A stretch of DNA of 64,000 bases, taken from positions 1 through 64,000 of the forward strand of contig NZ_FNBL01000013.1 in the NCBI RefSeq assembly GCF_900102315.1, read 5' to 3'. The notes below the pieces were generated by a model. It saw only the letters and a program-made list of their open reading frames with translations. It ran no database searches and was not told the origin of the DNA. This DNA is from Celeribacter baekdonensis. GTDB lineage: Bacteria; Pseudomonadota; Alphaproteobacteria; Rhodobacterales; Rhodobacteraceae. A program made the position numbers and the translations under genes. Positions 35,061 through 42,288 of this stretch are shown here, in pieces. The first letter of the stretch is position 1. The number at the start of each line of letters is the position of its first letter.

Positions 35061-36004
35061 CCGGCCCGGTCGTGGTTCAGCAGATCTCCGAAAGCTTCGG
35101 GGAGGCGCTGCGCGCCCATGCCTCGAATCCGCAGGTGATCGACCATCTGGACCGCGACCGCCCCTGGGATTTTCCTCAGGAAGCCGAGGCTCTGGTGACC
35201 TACCCCTACCCTAGCTGGCTGTCTGAGGCAGGCCGGGTCCCGCAGCCCCGGCCCGGTCTCAAATGGGTGCAGCTGTTTTCCGCCGGGGTGGAGCGTTTTC
35301 CCGAATGGCTGCTCGACGGGCGCATGGTCGGATGCGGGCGCGGGCAGACCTCACCGCAGATCGCGGAATTCGTGCTTGCGGCGATGCTCAACCGCGAAAA
35401 GCGCCTGAACGAAATCAGTGCCCGATCTCTGACAGAATGGGTACGGCCGGAGATGGGCACGCTGGTTGGCAAGACACTGGGTCTGATCGGTTACGGCTCC
35501 ATCGGGGCCGAGATCGCCCGGCGTGCGCTGGCCTTCGACATGCAGATCGTCGCCTGCCGCAACAGCCCCTGGGCGGAGGTTCCCAAGGGGCTGACACCAC
35601 TGGCCGGCCCAGCGGAGGTGTTGGCCCAGTCCGATCACGCGGCGATCTGTGTGCCGCTGACCGACGAGACGCGCGGCATGGTTGATGATGCATTTCTGGC
35701 GCAAGCGAAACCGGGGCTGCACCTGATTAACATCGCGCGTGGCGCGATCCTCGATCAGGATGCGTTGCTGCGGGCCATCGCCGCCGGGCGCATCGCCCAC
35801 GCCACGCTTGACGTGACCTTTCCCGAACCGCTGCCCGAGACGCACCCGCTCTGGCAGGTTCCGGAGGTGCATCTGACACCGCATGTGTCCTTTCTGGGCG
35901 GGGATCACCTTGCCCGGTTTCTCGAAAAAACCCTCGCGAACCTGACGACCTATGCGCAAGGCGCACCTTTGCGGGATCTGTTCGACCGGGAACGCGGCTA
36001 CTAA
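35057..36004 (+). CDS. D-isomer 2-hydroxyacid dehydrogenase
   Basis: A 315-residue NAD(P)-dependent oxidoreductase of the D-2-hydroxyacid dehydrogenase family, interconverting a 2-hydroxy acid and a 2-keto acid. The Rossmann motif is GLIGYGSIGAEIARRA (about 150-165). The arginine of the active site lies in HLINIARGAILDQDALLRAI, the glutamate in LDVTFPEPLPE and the histidine in HLTPHVSFLGGD. Its ATG overlaps the preceding gene's stop (ATGA). Together with the enolase-superfamily enzyme it suggests conversion of a hydroxylated acid via a 2-keto intermediate. Confidence 0.92.
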   Translation: MTGPVVVQQISESFGEALRAHASNPQVIDHLDRDRPWDFPQEAEALVTYPYPSWLSEAGRVPQPRPGLKWVQLFSAGVERFPEWLLDGRMVGCGRGQTSPQIAEFVLAAMLNREKRLNEISARSLTEWVRPEMGTLVGKTLGLIGYGSIGAEIARRALAFDMQIVACRNSPWAEVPKGLTPLAGPAEVLAQSDHAAICVPLTDETRGMVDDAFLAQAKPGLHLINIARGAILDQDALLRAIAAGRIAHATLDVTFPEPLPETHPLWQVPEVHLTPHVSFLGGDHLARFLEKTLANLTTYAQGAPLRDLFDRERGY

Positions 36005-36018
36005 ACGGAGGAAGACCG

Positions 36019-36414
36019 ATGAAAAAAGGCTATCGCCAACTGATCGACGAGGCTGAAAGCAAGATCCGCACCCTGACCCAGGAAGAAGCGGCTGCCGTGC
36101 AGGGTGACAACAACCATGTCTTTGTCGATCTGCGCGACCGGCGTGAACTGGAGCGCGAAGGGCGTATCCCCGGCGCCTTTCACTGCCCGCGCGGCATGCT
36201 GGAGTTCTGGGTCGACCCGGACAGCCCCTATCACAAGCCGATCTTTGCCGAAGACAAAAGCTTTATCTTCTACTGCGGCAGCGGCTGGCGTTCGGCCCTG
36301 GCCACAGCGGCGGTGCAGGAGATGGGCCTGGAAAAGGTTGGCCATGTGGCCGGCGGCTATTCCGCTTGGAAAAAGGCCGGACAGCCCACAGAAGAGGTGG
36401 CCAAGAAGGGCTGA
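36019..36414 (+). CDS. Rhodanese-like domain protein
   Basis: A 131-residue single-domain rhodanese. The loop YCGSGWRSALAT (about 87-98) carries the sulfur-accepting cysteine, and the domain ends VGHVAGGYSAWKKAGQP. The segment VFVDLRDRRELEREGRIPGA is the usual N-terminal half. It lies 14 bp after the dehydrogenase in the same operon. Its presence with a sulfoxide-reductase-type molybdoenzyme hints at sulfur chemistry in the pathway, though stand-alone rhodaneses have varied roles. Confidence 0.9.
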   Translation: MKKGYRQLIDEAESKIRTLTQEEAAAVQGDNNHVFVDLRDRRELEREGRIPGAFHCPRGMLEFWVDPDSPYHKPIFAEDKSFIFYCGSGWRSALATAAVQEMGLEKVGHVAGGYSAWKKAGQPTEEVAKKG

Positions 36415-36741
36415 ATGTCGGCGTGGGGCGGTTCGGGCGAGCTTGGCCGCCCTCATCGGGTCGCGTGATCTGTCGCCCCTTGCGATGGCTGAAGGCCGCT
36501 TGCGGACCCTTGTCAGAGGTGGTCGCGGAAATTCGGACCAGCGTTTAAGGTGGATCGCATGAGGAAAGAGACGATCTATGTCCGTCGTCATATAAAGCGG
36601 CTTGAACATTGGAGGCTCTGATGTCCCATTTTATATGACGACGGACACTTGATCAGTAATCAACGGCACCTTTTCGGAAAGTTCCTTCAAGCGTTTCTCG
36701 CCATGAGATAGGATCGTATTTCTTGCTCATTCATCCGCACC
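36415..36741. other. 327-bp gap with a perfect 18-bp inverted repeat
   Basis: No convincing gene is present. TGTCCGTCGTCATATAAA at 36579-36596 and its exact complement TTTATATGACGACGGACA at 36630-36647 are separated by 33 bp. There is no thymine run after the second arm, so it is not an obvious terminator; it could be a relic of a small inverted-repeat element. On the minus strand downstream (36650-36730) a short ATG-started frame, MSKKYDPISWRETLEGTFRK and five more residues, may be the remnant of another gene. Confidence 0.5.
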
Positions 36742-37035
36742 TCATTTGACAGAGATCGCGGACGCTTCCAAACGGATGTTGAGCGCTTTGGTGACACCGA
36801 TGAGCGTCGAAAGCGTCGGGTTTCCAGTCGGTGACAACGCCTTGTAGAGCGCTTCGCGGCTCAGACCAGCATCGCGGGCTATTTGGGTCATGCCTTTAGC
36901 TCGCACAATAACACCGAGGGCATGGGCGATATACCCGGTGTCTCCGGTTTCGAGAGCGTCGCGAAGAAATATCGCTTGCGCCTCAGGGTCGCCGAGATGT
37001 TTGGCTGCGTCGAAGGTGGTGGTTTCAATGGTCAT
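36742..37035 (-). CDS. HigA-like addiction-module antidote protein
   Basis: A 97-residue XRE-type HTH protein of the kind annotated as probable addiction module antidote. It begins MTIETTTFDAAKHLGDPEAQ, has the block AHALGVIVRAKGMTQIARDAGLSREALYKALS, and ends with the conserved GNPTLSTLIGVTKALNIRLE. Its start overlaps the end of the upstream toxin gene by 11 bp, the usual toxin-first arrangement of this family. The antidote looks intact while the toxin is not. Confidence 0.88.
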   Translation of the reverse strand: MTIETTTFDAAKHLGDPEAQAIFLRDALETGDTGYIAHALGVIVRAKGMTQIARDAGLSREALYKALSPTGNPTLSTLIGVTKALNIRLEASAISVK

Positions 37036-37359
37036 TGCCGATCTCCTGAGCCATCTTCTTGGCCCGTTTTATATCCCTTTTCTATGTCCGTTTCGTGCCG
37101 CCGCATAGCAAGATGTAGAGCACTCCACCCCGGCGGCAGAAGTAGACCCGATAGCCGGGGCCGTAGTCGATCCGAAGCTCGCCTATGCCCTCGAATAGCT
37201 TAGTGTCACCGATCAGTCCGTAGCTCAGGCGCTCGATCCTCGCGATCATCCGTAGCTCAGGCGCTCGATCCTCGCGATCAACAGTGACGCGGCTTTGCGG
37301 TCTTTGAGGCCGTCGAGCCAATCAGAAAACGTGGCGGTTTGGCGAACTTCGTTGGCCAT
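37025..37359 (-). pseudogene. HigB/RelE-like toxin gene broken by a 32-bp tandem duplication and an amber codon
   Basis: From the ATG at 37359 the frame reads MANEVRQTATFSDWLDGLKD and on to IARIERLSYG, then meets TGA. The cause is an exact 32-bp tandem duplication (37217-37248 and 37249-37280), which shifts the frame. Removing one copy restores a continuous frame: IGDTKLFEGIGELRIDYGPG, then YRVYFCRRGGVLYILLCGGT, then a TAG at 37082, where the family normally has glutamine (GGTKRT-stop-KRDIKRAKKMAQEI), to a natural stop at 37025. The repaired gene would be 100 codons, the family length. Two independent lesions show the toxin is inactive. Confidence 0.88.
37217..37280. repeat. Exact 32-bp tandem duplication inside the toxin gene
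   Basis: Two head-to-tail copies begin TCCGTAGCTCAGGCGCTCGA on the plus strand, at 37217 and 37249, with no differences. 32 is not a multiple of three, so the duplication inactivates the toxin frame. The identity of the copies suggests a recent event. Confidence 0.95.
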
Positions 37360-37458
37360 GTGTAGCTTATAGTTATCAACTGAGGTCGCGCCAACTATAA
37401 ACTACACCTTGGGTGGTTTTACATTTCTGATCTTGGAAGTCATGTCATTGAGGGGACC

Positions 37459-37686
37459 TCAGTTGGAATTGGTTTCGCGCAATCTGCGCATCAATGTTGC
37501 ACGGCTCATATTCAAAGCTCTGGCGATTTCATCACGGGTCTTGCCCAGGGCTTCGAGCCTTTCGACTTCCATAATCTGCTTTTTGCCCCATTCGACAGGA
37601 ACCTTACCGCCGGTCTTGCCCTGCTCCCGTCCAGCGTTCCGCATTGCTGCGATCCTGGCTTTTCGGTTGTCATGGTCTGCACTCAT
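37459..37686 (-). CDS. Small HTH protein, possibly a resolvase-tail fragment
   Basis: From the ATG at 37686 the 75 residues begin MSADHDNRKARIAAMRNAGR and end with a helix-turn-helix, EVERLEALGKTRDEIARALN then MSRATLMRRLRETNSN, like the C-terminal HTH_7 of serine recombinases. The frame is open back to 37830 but there passes through a run of ten G (37731-37740), so the upstream part may be a slipped frame. No catalytic domain is present in any frame that I could read, so this is either a stand-alone small regulator or the tail of a lost recombinase. Confidence 0.4.
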   Translation of the reverse strand: MSADHDNRKARIAAMRNAGREQGKTGGKVPVEWGKKQIMEVERLEALGKTRDEIARALNMSRATLMRRLRETNSN

Positions 37687-37886
37687 AGCGACATTGAGGG
37701 CTGCCTGTGCGTCAGGGCCAAAGGAAAGCAGGGGGGGGGGCCATCCAAAATCCTTACCGCAGCCCCACGGGTCGCCACATCGCGGATATACCCCTGCTCC
37801 AGACCGGCTCTCCTTTGCCGCACCCAGCACATCAGCACACCTTTTGCGTTCATAGCTTCAGGTTCGCGCCGAAGATGCCAACGACG

Positions 37887-38186
37887 TCAAACTGGAACGG
37901 CTTCGCTCAGCACTCGATCTCTGACACGTTTAGGAAGATCACGAGGGGTTCTGACATCAACCCTGACACCCAAGGCTTCTTCGAGAGCTTCCTGCAGCCC
38001 TCCCAGGTCGAAGAGAGTGGTTTCGGGCATAGGATCCACCAAGATGTCGAGATCGCTATCTTCCTTGTCTTCTTGACGAAGCACAGAGCCGTAAACGCGA
38101 GGATTCAATGCGCGATGTTGCGCAACGATTTGCCGGATCACATGATGGCCGTGCATTAGAGCCTGCGAGGGTTTCTTCCGGCACAT
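37887..38186 (-). CDS. MNT-type nucleotidyltransferase domain protein (MntA-like antitoxin)
   Basis: About 99 residues of a minimal nucleotidyltransferase. The active-site pattern is VYGSVLRQEDKEDSDLDILV, the GS-x10-DxD motif, followed by ALGVRVDVRTPRDLPKRVRD with the third acidic residue. In HEPN-MNT toxin-antitoxin pairs this protein AMPylates the HEPN ribonuclease. No HEPN gene follows, so it appears to be an orphan. The chosen start at 38186 has AAGGA upstream; the frame is open to 38246. Confidence 0.75.
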   Translation of the reverse strand: MCRKKPSQALMHGHHVIRQIVAQHRALNPRVYGSVLRQEDKEDSDLDILVDPMPETTLFDLGGLQEALEEALGVRVDVRTPRDLPKRVRDRVLSEAVPV

Positions 38187-38246
38187 CTCCCGTCCTTCAA
38201 GTCCTTTGCGCATTCCCAGAAATCTGCCTCCCGTTCTCAGTAACAT

Positions 38247-38686
38247 TGACCGCCTAGTCTTACCAAGAATGACCGGCGATTGCCTGCTCCCCTATTGCCA
38301 CCATTCATCCACCGCGCAGCGCCGCACTCGGCCTAAGCGGCTGCTTCGAGGGTCCTGGCATTAAGGGACTACCGGCTGTTAAGGGCCGAAAGTAACAGAC
38401 GCAACTAACGGCCCTGACCTGCCATCCACCCGCCGCTAGAAAGCCGCGATGCAGCTTCACCAGACCGGCCATTGGTTCATGCGCAGCATTTTCAGATGGT
38501 GACGGTCCGTTCTGTGAGACGGAGGTAACGTGCGGAGTTGTAAAGCGGAGCCCCGCATCTTGGTTTACGAACCGCACGGCTAGCACTTGTTCTTCTATCA
38601 TCAAAAGGCCAATAATCAGGACAGTCTGAGCAAGCCGCAGTGCATACTCAGTTTTTTGTTTGCACTAGCCCCACGGTGAGCGCCTG
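38247..38686. other. 440-bp intergenic region upstream of the helicase-PLD gene
   Basis: I see no gene here. It holds the first member (38407-38492) of a degenerate direct repeat found again directly after the helicase gene, and presumably the helicase promoter: a TTTTTTGTTTGCACTAGCCC stretch lies about 30 bp before its start. Short open frames on the minus strand do not resemble known proteins. Confidence 0.5.
38407..38492 (+). repeat. Degenerate direct repeat flanking the helicase-PLD gene (upstream copy)
   Basis: It begins AACGGCCCTGA and contains GCAGCTTCACCA, GGCCATT and GCAGCATTTT. The same words in the same order and orientation occur at 42084-42170, just after the helicase stop codon. 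Between these words the two copies differ. The pair brackets the helicase gene as a unit and may mark how it was acquired. Confidence 0.6.
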
Positions 38687-41600
38687 ATGCCCAAAACGTT
38701 ATCGAACGTCCTGCGTTATTGGCGGACCTCCCTTGCGGACGGCGCGCTTGGAGAAGGGACGTTTCGGGCCGCAGACCGGAAAAGGTTCATGGTGCTCCCG
38801 AACGATGCGCTCCAGACGGGTAACCTTCCCAAGCAACTGGTCCAGTCACTGTTCCAGGGCAAGGAGGGTTCCGGCACCGTCTCGGTTCGCTTCTGGCCCT
38901 TGGTGACGGCGCGTAAAGCGTCGCATGCCGCGGCGCGCGCCGACGGCATGCCGGAGATCGTTGCTCCTGTGGTAACCGAGGGCTTCGTGGACCGAGCGGG
39001 GCGGCTCGTGCCGACACGTAATGCTATTGCGCGCGACCTGTTGAACCCTTTGCCGCGGGGTGCCTTTGCTCTTGGGTCGGTTGAGGCGCTCGACGCTTTC
39101 CTAACGACGACGCCCCTACCAGAAATGACGACGGTCGACGGCTGGCAAGACTACCGCCAGCACTGCCGTCAGATGGTCGATGCTCTGGCGCCGGGCTGGC
39201 CCTCTGACGAAAAGGAATACTTGCCAATCGGAAGCGGCTTCATTGAGGTGTCGGAAGGTGCCGATGCAACGGTGCGCGGAATGTTGGATCTCTACGACAA
39301 TCTAGTGGCCAATGAACCGGACACGCCGCTTCTACGCCAGATTGCGTTGCCCCACCGCCCCGAGATCGCGATGGATCACGGCATCGAAAATGACTTTGCC
39401 CGGCGCCTTGGACATTCAAACCCGCACTTCCCCCTAGCCGAACATCAGCGGCAGGTCCTGGCCTGGCTTGACGCGTCGCAACCTGGCGAGGTGATCGCGG
39501 TGAACGGTCCGCCCGGGACCGGCAAAACGACCATGTTGCTCTCCGCTGTGGCGGGCCTCTGGGTGAAGGCTGCGCTTGAAGGGGGCGACCCGCCGGTGAT
39601 TGTAGCAGCCTCGTCGAACAATCAGGCTGTCACCAATATTATCGACGCCTTCGGCAAGGATTTCGCAGCGGGCGATGGCGTGTTTGCCGGGCGTTGGTTG
39701 CCGGGGATCAAGAGCTTCGGGATGTTCCTACCTTCGCATTCCCGGCGCTTGGAGGCCGCGCAGCGCTATCAGACTGAGGCGTTCCAGGCTGAATGCGAGT
39801 CCGTATCCTACGTCGAGCGGGCACGAGCTGCCTGGCTGGACGCCGCAGGAAAAGCATTTCCAGAAGCAAAGGATGAAGACGTTGCCGGGTTTGTCGGAAG
39901 ACTACGGGAGAGAATGACCGCAGAAGTCGACAAACTTCGACTGATTGACAAAACCTTTGACCGCCGCAGGACATGCGCTGAAACCCTTCTGTCGGAACTC
40001 GGCGAAGATCCGGAAGGAGAAGAGACCCGGCGGGCGGAAGCAGTCCATACCAGTCAGGAGGCTGCGGATCGCCTCGCTGCCGCCCAAGCGTCACTGGATC
40101 ACTACCTCGCGTCTGAATCATGGCTTGCCGGCGTGTTCGGCTTCCTGTCTTCGGTCAAGCGAAAGCGCGCGTTGAGGGCGCAGCTCGCGATCGGGGATCG
40201 CGTGGGTGGGTTGCGGGACATGACCCGAATACAGGATATCGAAGTGCGGGTCTCGGATGCGCTGAGGCAGGGGCAGAAGACTCTCGCCTCAACCAAACAA
40301 CGACATGCCCGGGCTGAAAATCTCAGGCAGCAGGCGGCGGACAGCGAGCTGGCCTGGCGCAAGGCGGCTGAAGCGTTTGGAGGCTCGGATGACTTGGAGG
40401 TTCTGGAACGGCAGGCTGACCTCGGGTCCCGTTTCGATCTGTTCCTGCTCGCGACCCACTACTGGGAAGGTCGATGGCTGATGGCGATGGAGGCCGATCT
40501 CAATGCCATCACCACCTCGCATGAAAAGACAGGACGAAAGGCGGTCGAGCCACGATGGCAACGTCGCATGATGCTGACGCCCTGCGCCGTTGCCACCTTT
40601 GCGAGCCTCCCAGGGAAGCTGTCTTGCAGCCGCTTCCAAGGGGGCAAGTTCGCGACCGACAGCCTTTACAATTTCATCGACCTGCTGGTCGTCGACGAAG
40701 CCGGGCAAGTCCTGCCTGAGGTCGCAGGCGCCTCTTTTGCCTTGGCAAAACGTGCGCTCGTGATCGGCGACACACAGCAAATCGAGCCGATCTCTGCTGT
40801 GCCCGGCCCTGTCGATATTGGTAACCTCAAGGACAGTGAGTTGATCGCCGGCGAGGAGGTGCCTGACCAAATCAACGCCAGCGGGATTCGTTCCACGAGC
40901 GGCAGCGCCATGCGACTGGCGCTGCAAGCCTGCAAAGTCGCGCCCTGGCCTGAACTCGATCGTGGGCTATACTTGTTTGAGCATCGCCGTTGCCATGATG
41001 AGATCATCGGCTTCAGCAACGCTCTATGTTACAAAGGCAAGCTGCGCCCGATGCGCGGACCCGCTCCGAAGGACGCGCCCCTTCCCGCGCTTGGCTACCT
41101 GCATATTGATGGCCGTGCCTTTACCAGCGGCGGCAGCCGTGCAAACCCCGTCGAGGCCCGCACTATCGCGGCATGGCTGGAGAGTAACCGCTCGCTTTTA
41201 GAAGGTCGCTATGGTCAGCCACTGGAGCAAGTTGTCGGCGTCGTCACGCCCTTTGGACAGCAAGTGCGCGCCCTGCGGGACGCCTGCACCGCGCGCGGCA
41301 TCACCGTGTCCGGTCGTGAAGGCATGACCATTGGGACCGTGCATGCGCTGCAGGGCGCTGAACGCCCCTTGGTGATCTTCTCACCAGTCTATTCCAAACA
41401 CGCGGATGGCGGTTTTATTGATGCTTCGCCCAGTATGTTGAACGTTACGGTGTCGCGGGCAAAGGACAGCTGTCTGATCTTCGGCGATATGGACATCCTG
41501 GCCACTGCACGCAGCGGCTCTCCCCGTGCCTTGCTGTCTGAATTCCTTGCGGCCAAGGGCAAGGCATTGGATTTTGCCATGGAGCCGCGCGAAGACCTGA

Positions 41601-42082
41601 CCCGCGGCGATGCTCAGATCGAGATGTTGCAGCATGCAGCCGAGCACGATGCCTTTCTGTTGGCAGCATTGAAAGGCGAAGGGCGGCGATACATGATCGT
41701 CAGCCCTTGGGTCGTCGCGGGCACGATCGAACGAACCGGGCTGCTGGACGCAATGGCGACGGCACGCCAGCGTGGGGCAGAAATCGAAGTCTTTACTGAC
41801 CCCCTGCTGAACAATAGCGCGGCCGCAGGGGGACTAAGTCAGATGGAAGCCGTGGAGCACAGACTGTCGGCGATAGGTGTTGCAGTTCACCAGGTCCCGA
41901 AACTGCACAGCAAGATCGTTTCCGTCGACGGGGCGGTTCTCTGTGCCGGATCGTTCAATTGGCTCAGCGCGGATCGGAACGGGCAATACGCCCGGCACGA
42001 AACGTCTTTTGTCTACCGTGGACGGCACCTTGAGGATGAAATCAAAACCATCCACGACGGTCTCATGCGACGTGCGAAGTAA
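38687..42082 (+). CDS. SF1 helicase with C-terminal phospholipase-D-type nuclease domain (Mokosh type II-like)
   Basis: An 1131-residue protein. Residues about 265-290 hold Walker A (VNGPPGTGKTTMLLSAVAGL). After a long helical insertion (about 370-600), Walker B is LLVVDEAGQVLPEVAGASFA (about 668-687). Then come GDTQQIEPISAVPG (motif III), a late IGTVHALQGAERPLVIFSPV and LNVTVSRAKDSCLIFGD (motifs V-VI). This is the COG1112/Upf1-like arrangement. The C-terminal 200 residues carry one HKD motif, LHSKIVSVDGAVLCAGSFNW, at about 1073. Fusion of such a helicase to a PLD nuclease matches the described anti-phage system Mokosh type II. The assignment is from domain architecture, not alignment. Confidence 0.75.
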   Translation: MPKTLSNVLRYWRTSLADGALGEGTFRAADRKRFMVLPNDALQTGNLPKQLVQSLFQGKEGSGTVSVRFWPLVTARKASHAAARADGMPEIVAPVVTEGFVDRAGRLVPTRNAIARDLLNPLPRGAFALGSVEALDAFLTTTPLPEMTTVDGWQDYRQHCRQMVDALAPGWPSDEKEYLPIGSGFIEVSEGADATVRGMLDLYDNLVANEPDTPLLRQIALPHRPEIAMDHGIENDFARRLGHSNPHFPLAEHQRQVLAWLDASQPGEVIAVNGPPGTGKTTMLLSAVAGLWVKAALEGGDPPVIVAASSNNQAVTNIIDAFGKDFAAGDGVFAGRWLPGIKSFGMFLPSHSRRLEAAQRYQTEAFQAECESVSYVERARAAWLDAAGKAFPEAKDEDVAGFVGRLRERMTAEVDKLRLIDKTFDRRRTCAETLLSELGEDPEGEETRRAEAVHTSQEAADRLAAAQASLDHYLASESWLAGVFGFLSSVKRKRALRAQLAIGDRVGGLRDMTRIQDIEVRVSDALRQGQKTLASTKQRHARAENLRQQAADSELAWRKAAEAFGGSDDLEVLERQADLGSRFDLFLLATHYWEGRWLMAMEADLNAITTSHEKTGRKAVEPRWQRRMMLTPCAVATFASLPGKLSCSRFQGGKFATDSLYNFIDLLVVDEAGQVLPEVAGASFALAKRALVIGDTQQIEPISAVPGPVDIGNLKDSELIAGEEVPDQINASGIRSTSGSAMRLALQACKVAPWPELDRGLYLFEHRRCHDEIIGFSNALCYKGKLRPMRGPAPKDAPLPALGYLHIDGRAFTSGGSRANPVEARTIAAWLESNRSLLEGRYGQPLEQVVGVVTPFGQQVRALRDACTARGITVSGREGMTIGTVHALQGAERPLVIFSPVYSKHADGGFIDASPSMLNVTVSRAKDSCLIFGDMDILATARSGSPRALLSEFLAAKGKALDFAMEPREDLTRGDAQIEMLQHAAEHDAFLLAALKGEGRRYMIVSPWVVAGTIERTGLLDAMATARQRGAEIEVFTDPLLNNSAAAGGLSQMEAVEHRLSAIGVAVHQVPKLHSKIVSVDGAVLCAGSFNWLSADRNGQYARHETSFVYRGRHLEDEIKTIHDGLMRRAK

Positions 42083-42083
42083 C

Positions 42084-42170
42084 AACGGCCCTGAGCCGAC
42101 CTCCGCAGTCAGTTACGATGCCGCAGCGCAGCTTCACCAAACCAGCCATTCGTGCACAGTGCAGCATTTT
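42084..42170 (+). repeat. Degenerate direct repeat flanking the helicase-PLD gene (downstream copy)
   Basis: It begins one base after the helicase stop codon with AACGGCCCTGA and shares GCAGCTTCACCA, GCCATT and GCAGCATTTT with 38407-38492 in the same order. Spacing between the words is nearly the same in both copies. Confidence 0.6.
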
Positions 42171-42288
42171 GGTATGATTAGATGACGGCATCGCATACTC
42201 GGTTATGATCTAATGCGCCTTTCCAGCAACCACCACTTGAAATCGATTGATTGCGCGAGCAAGTTCCAAATACGGGTTTGTTTATAGT

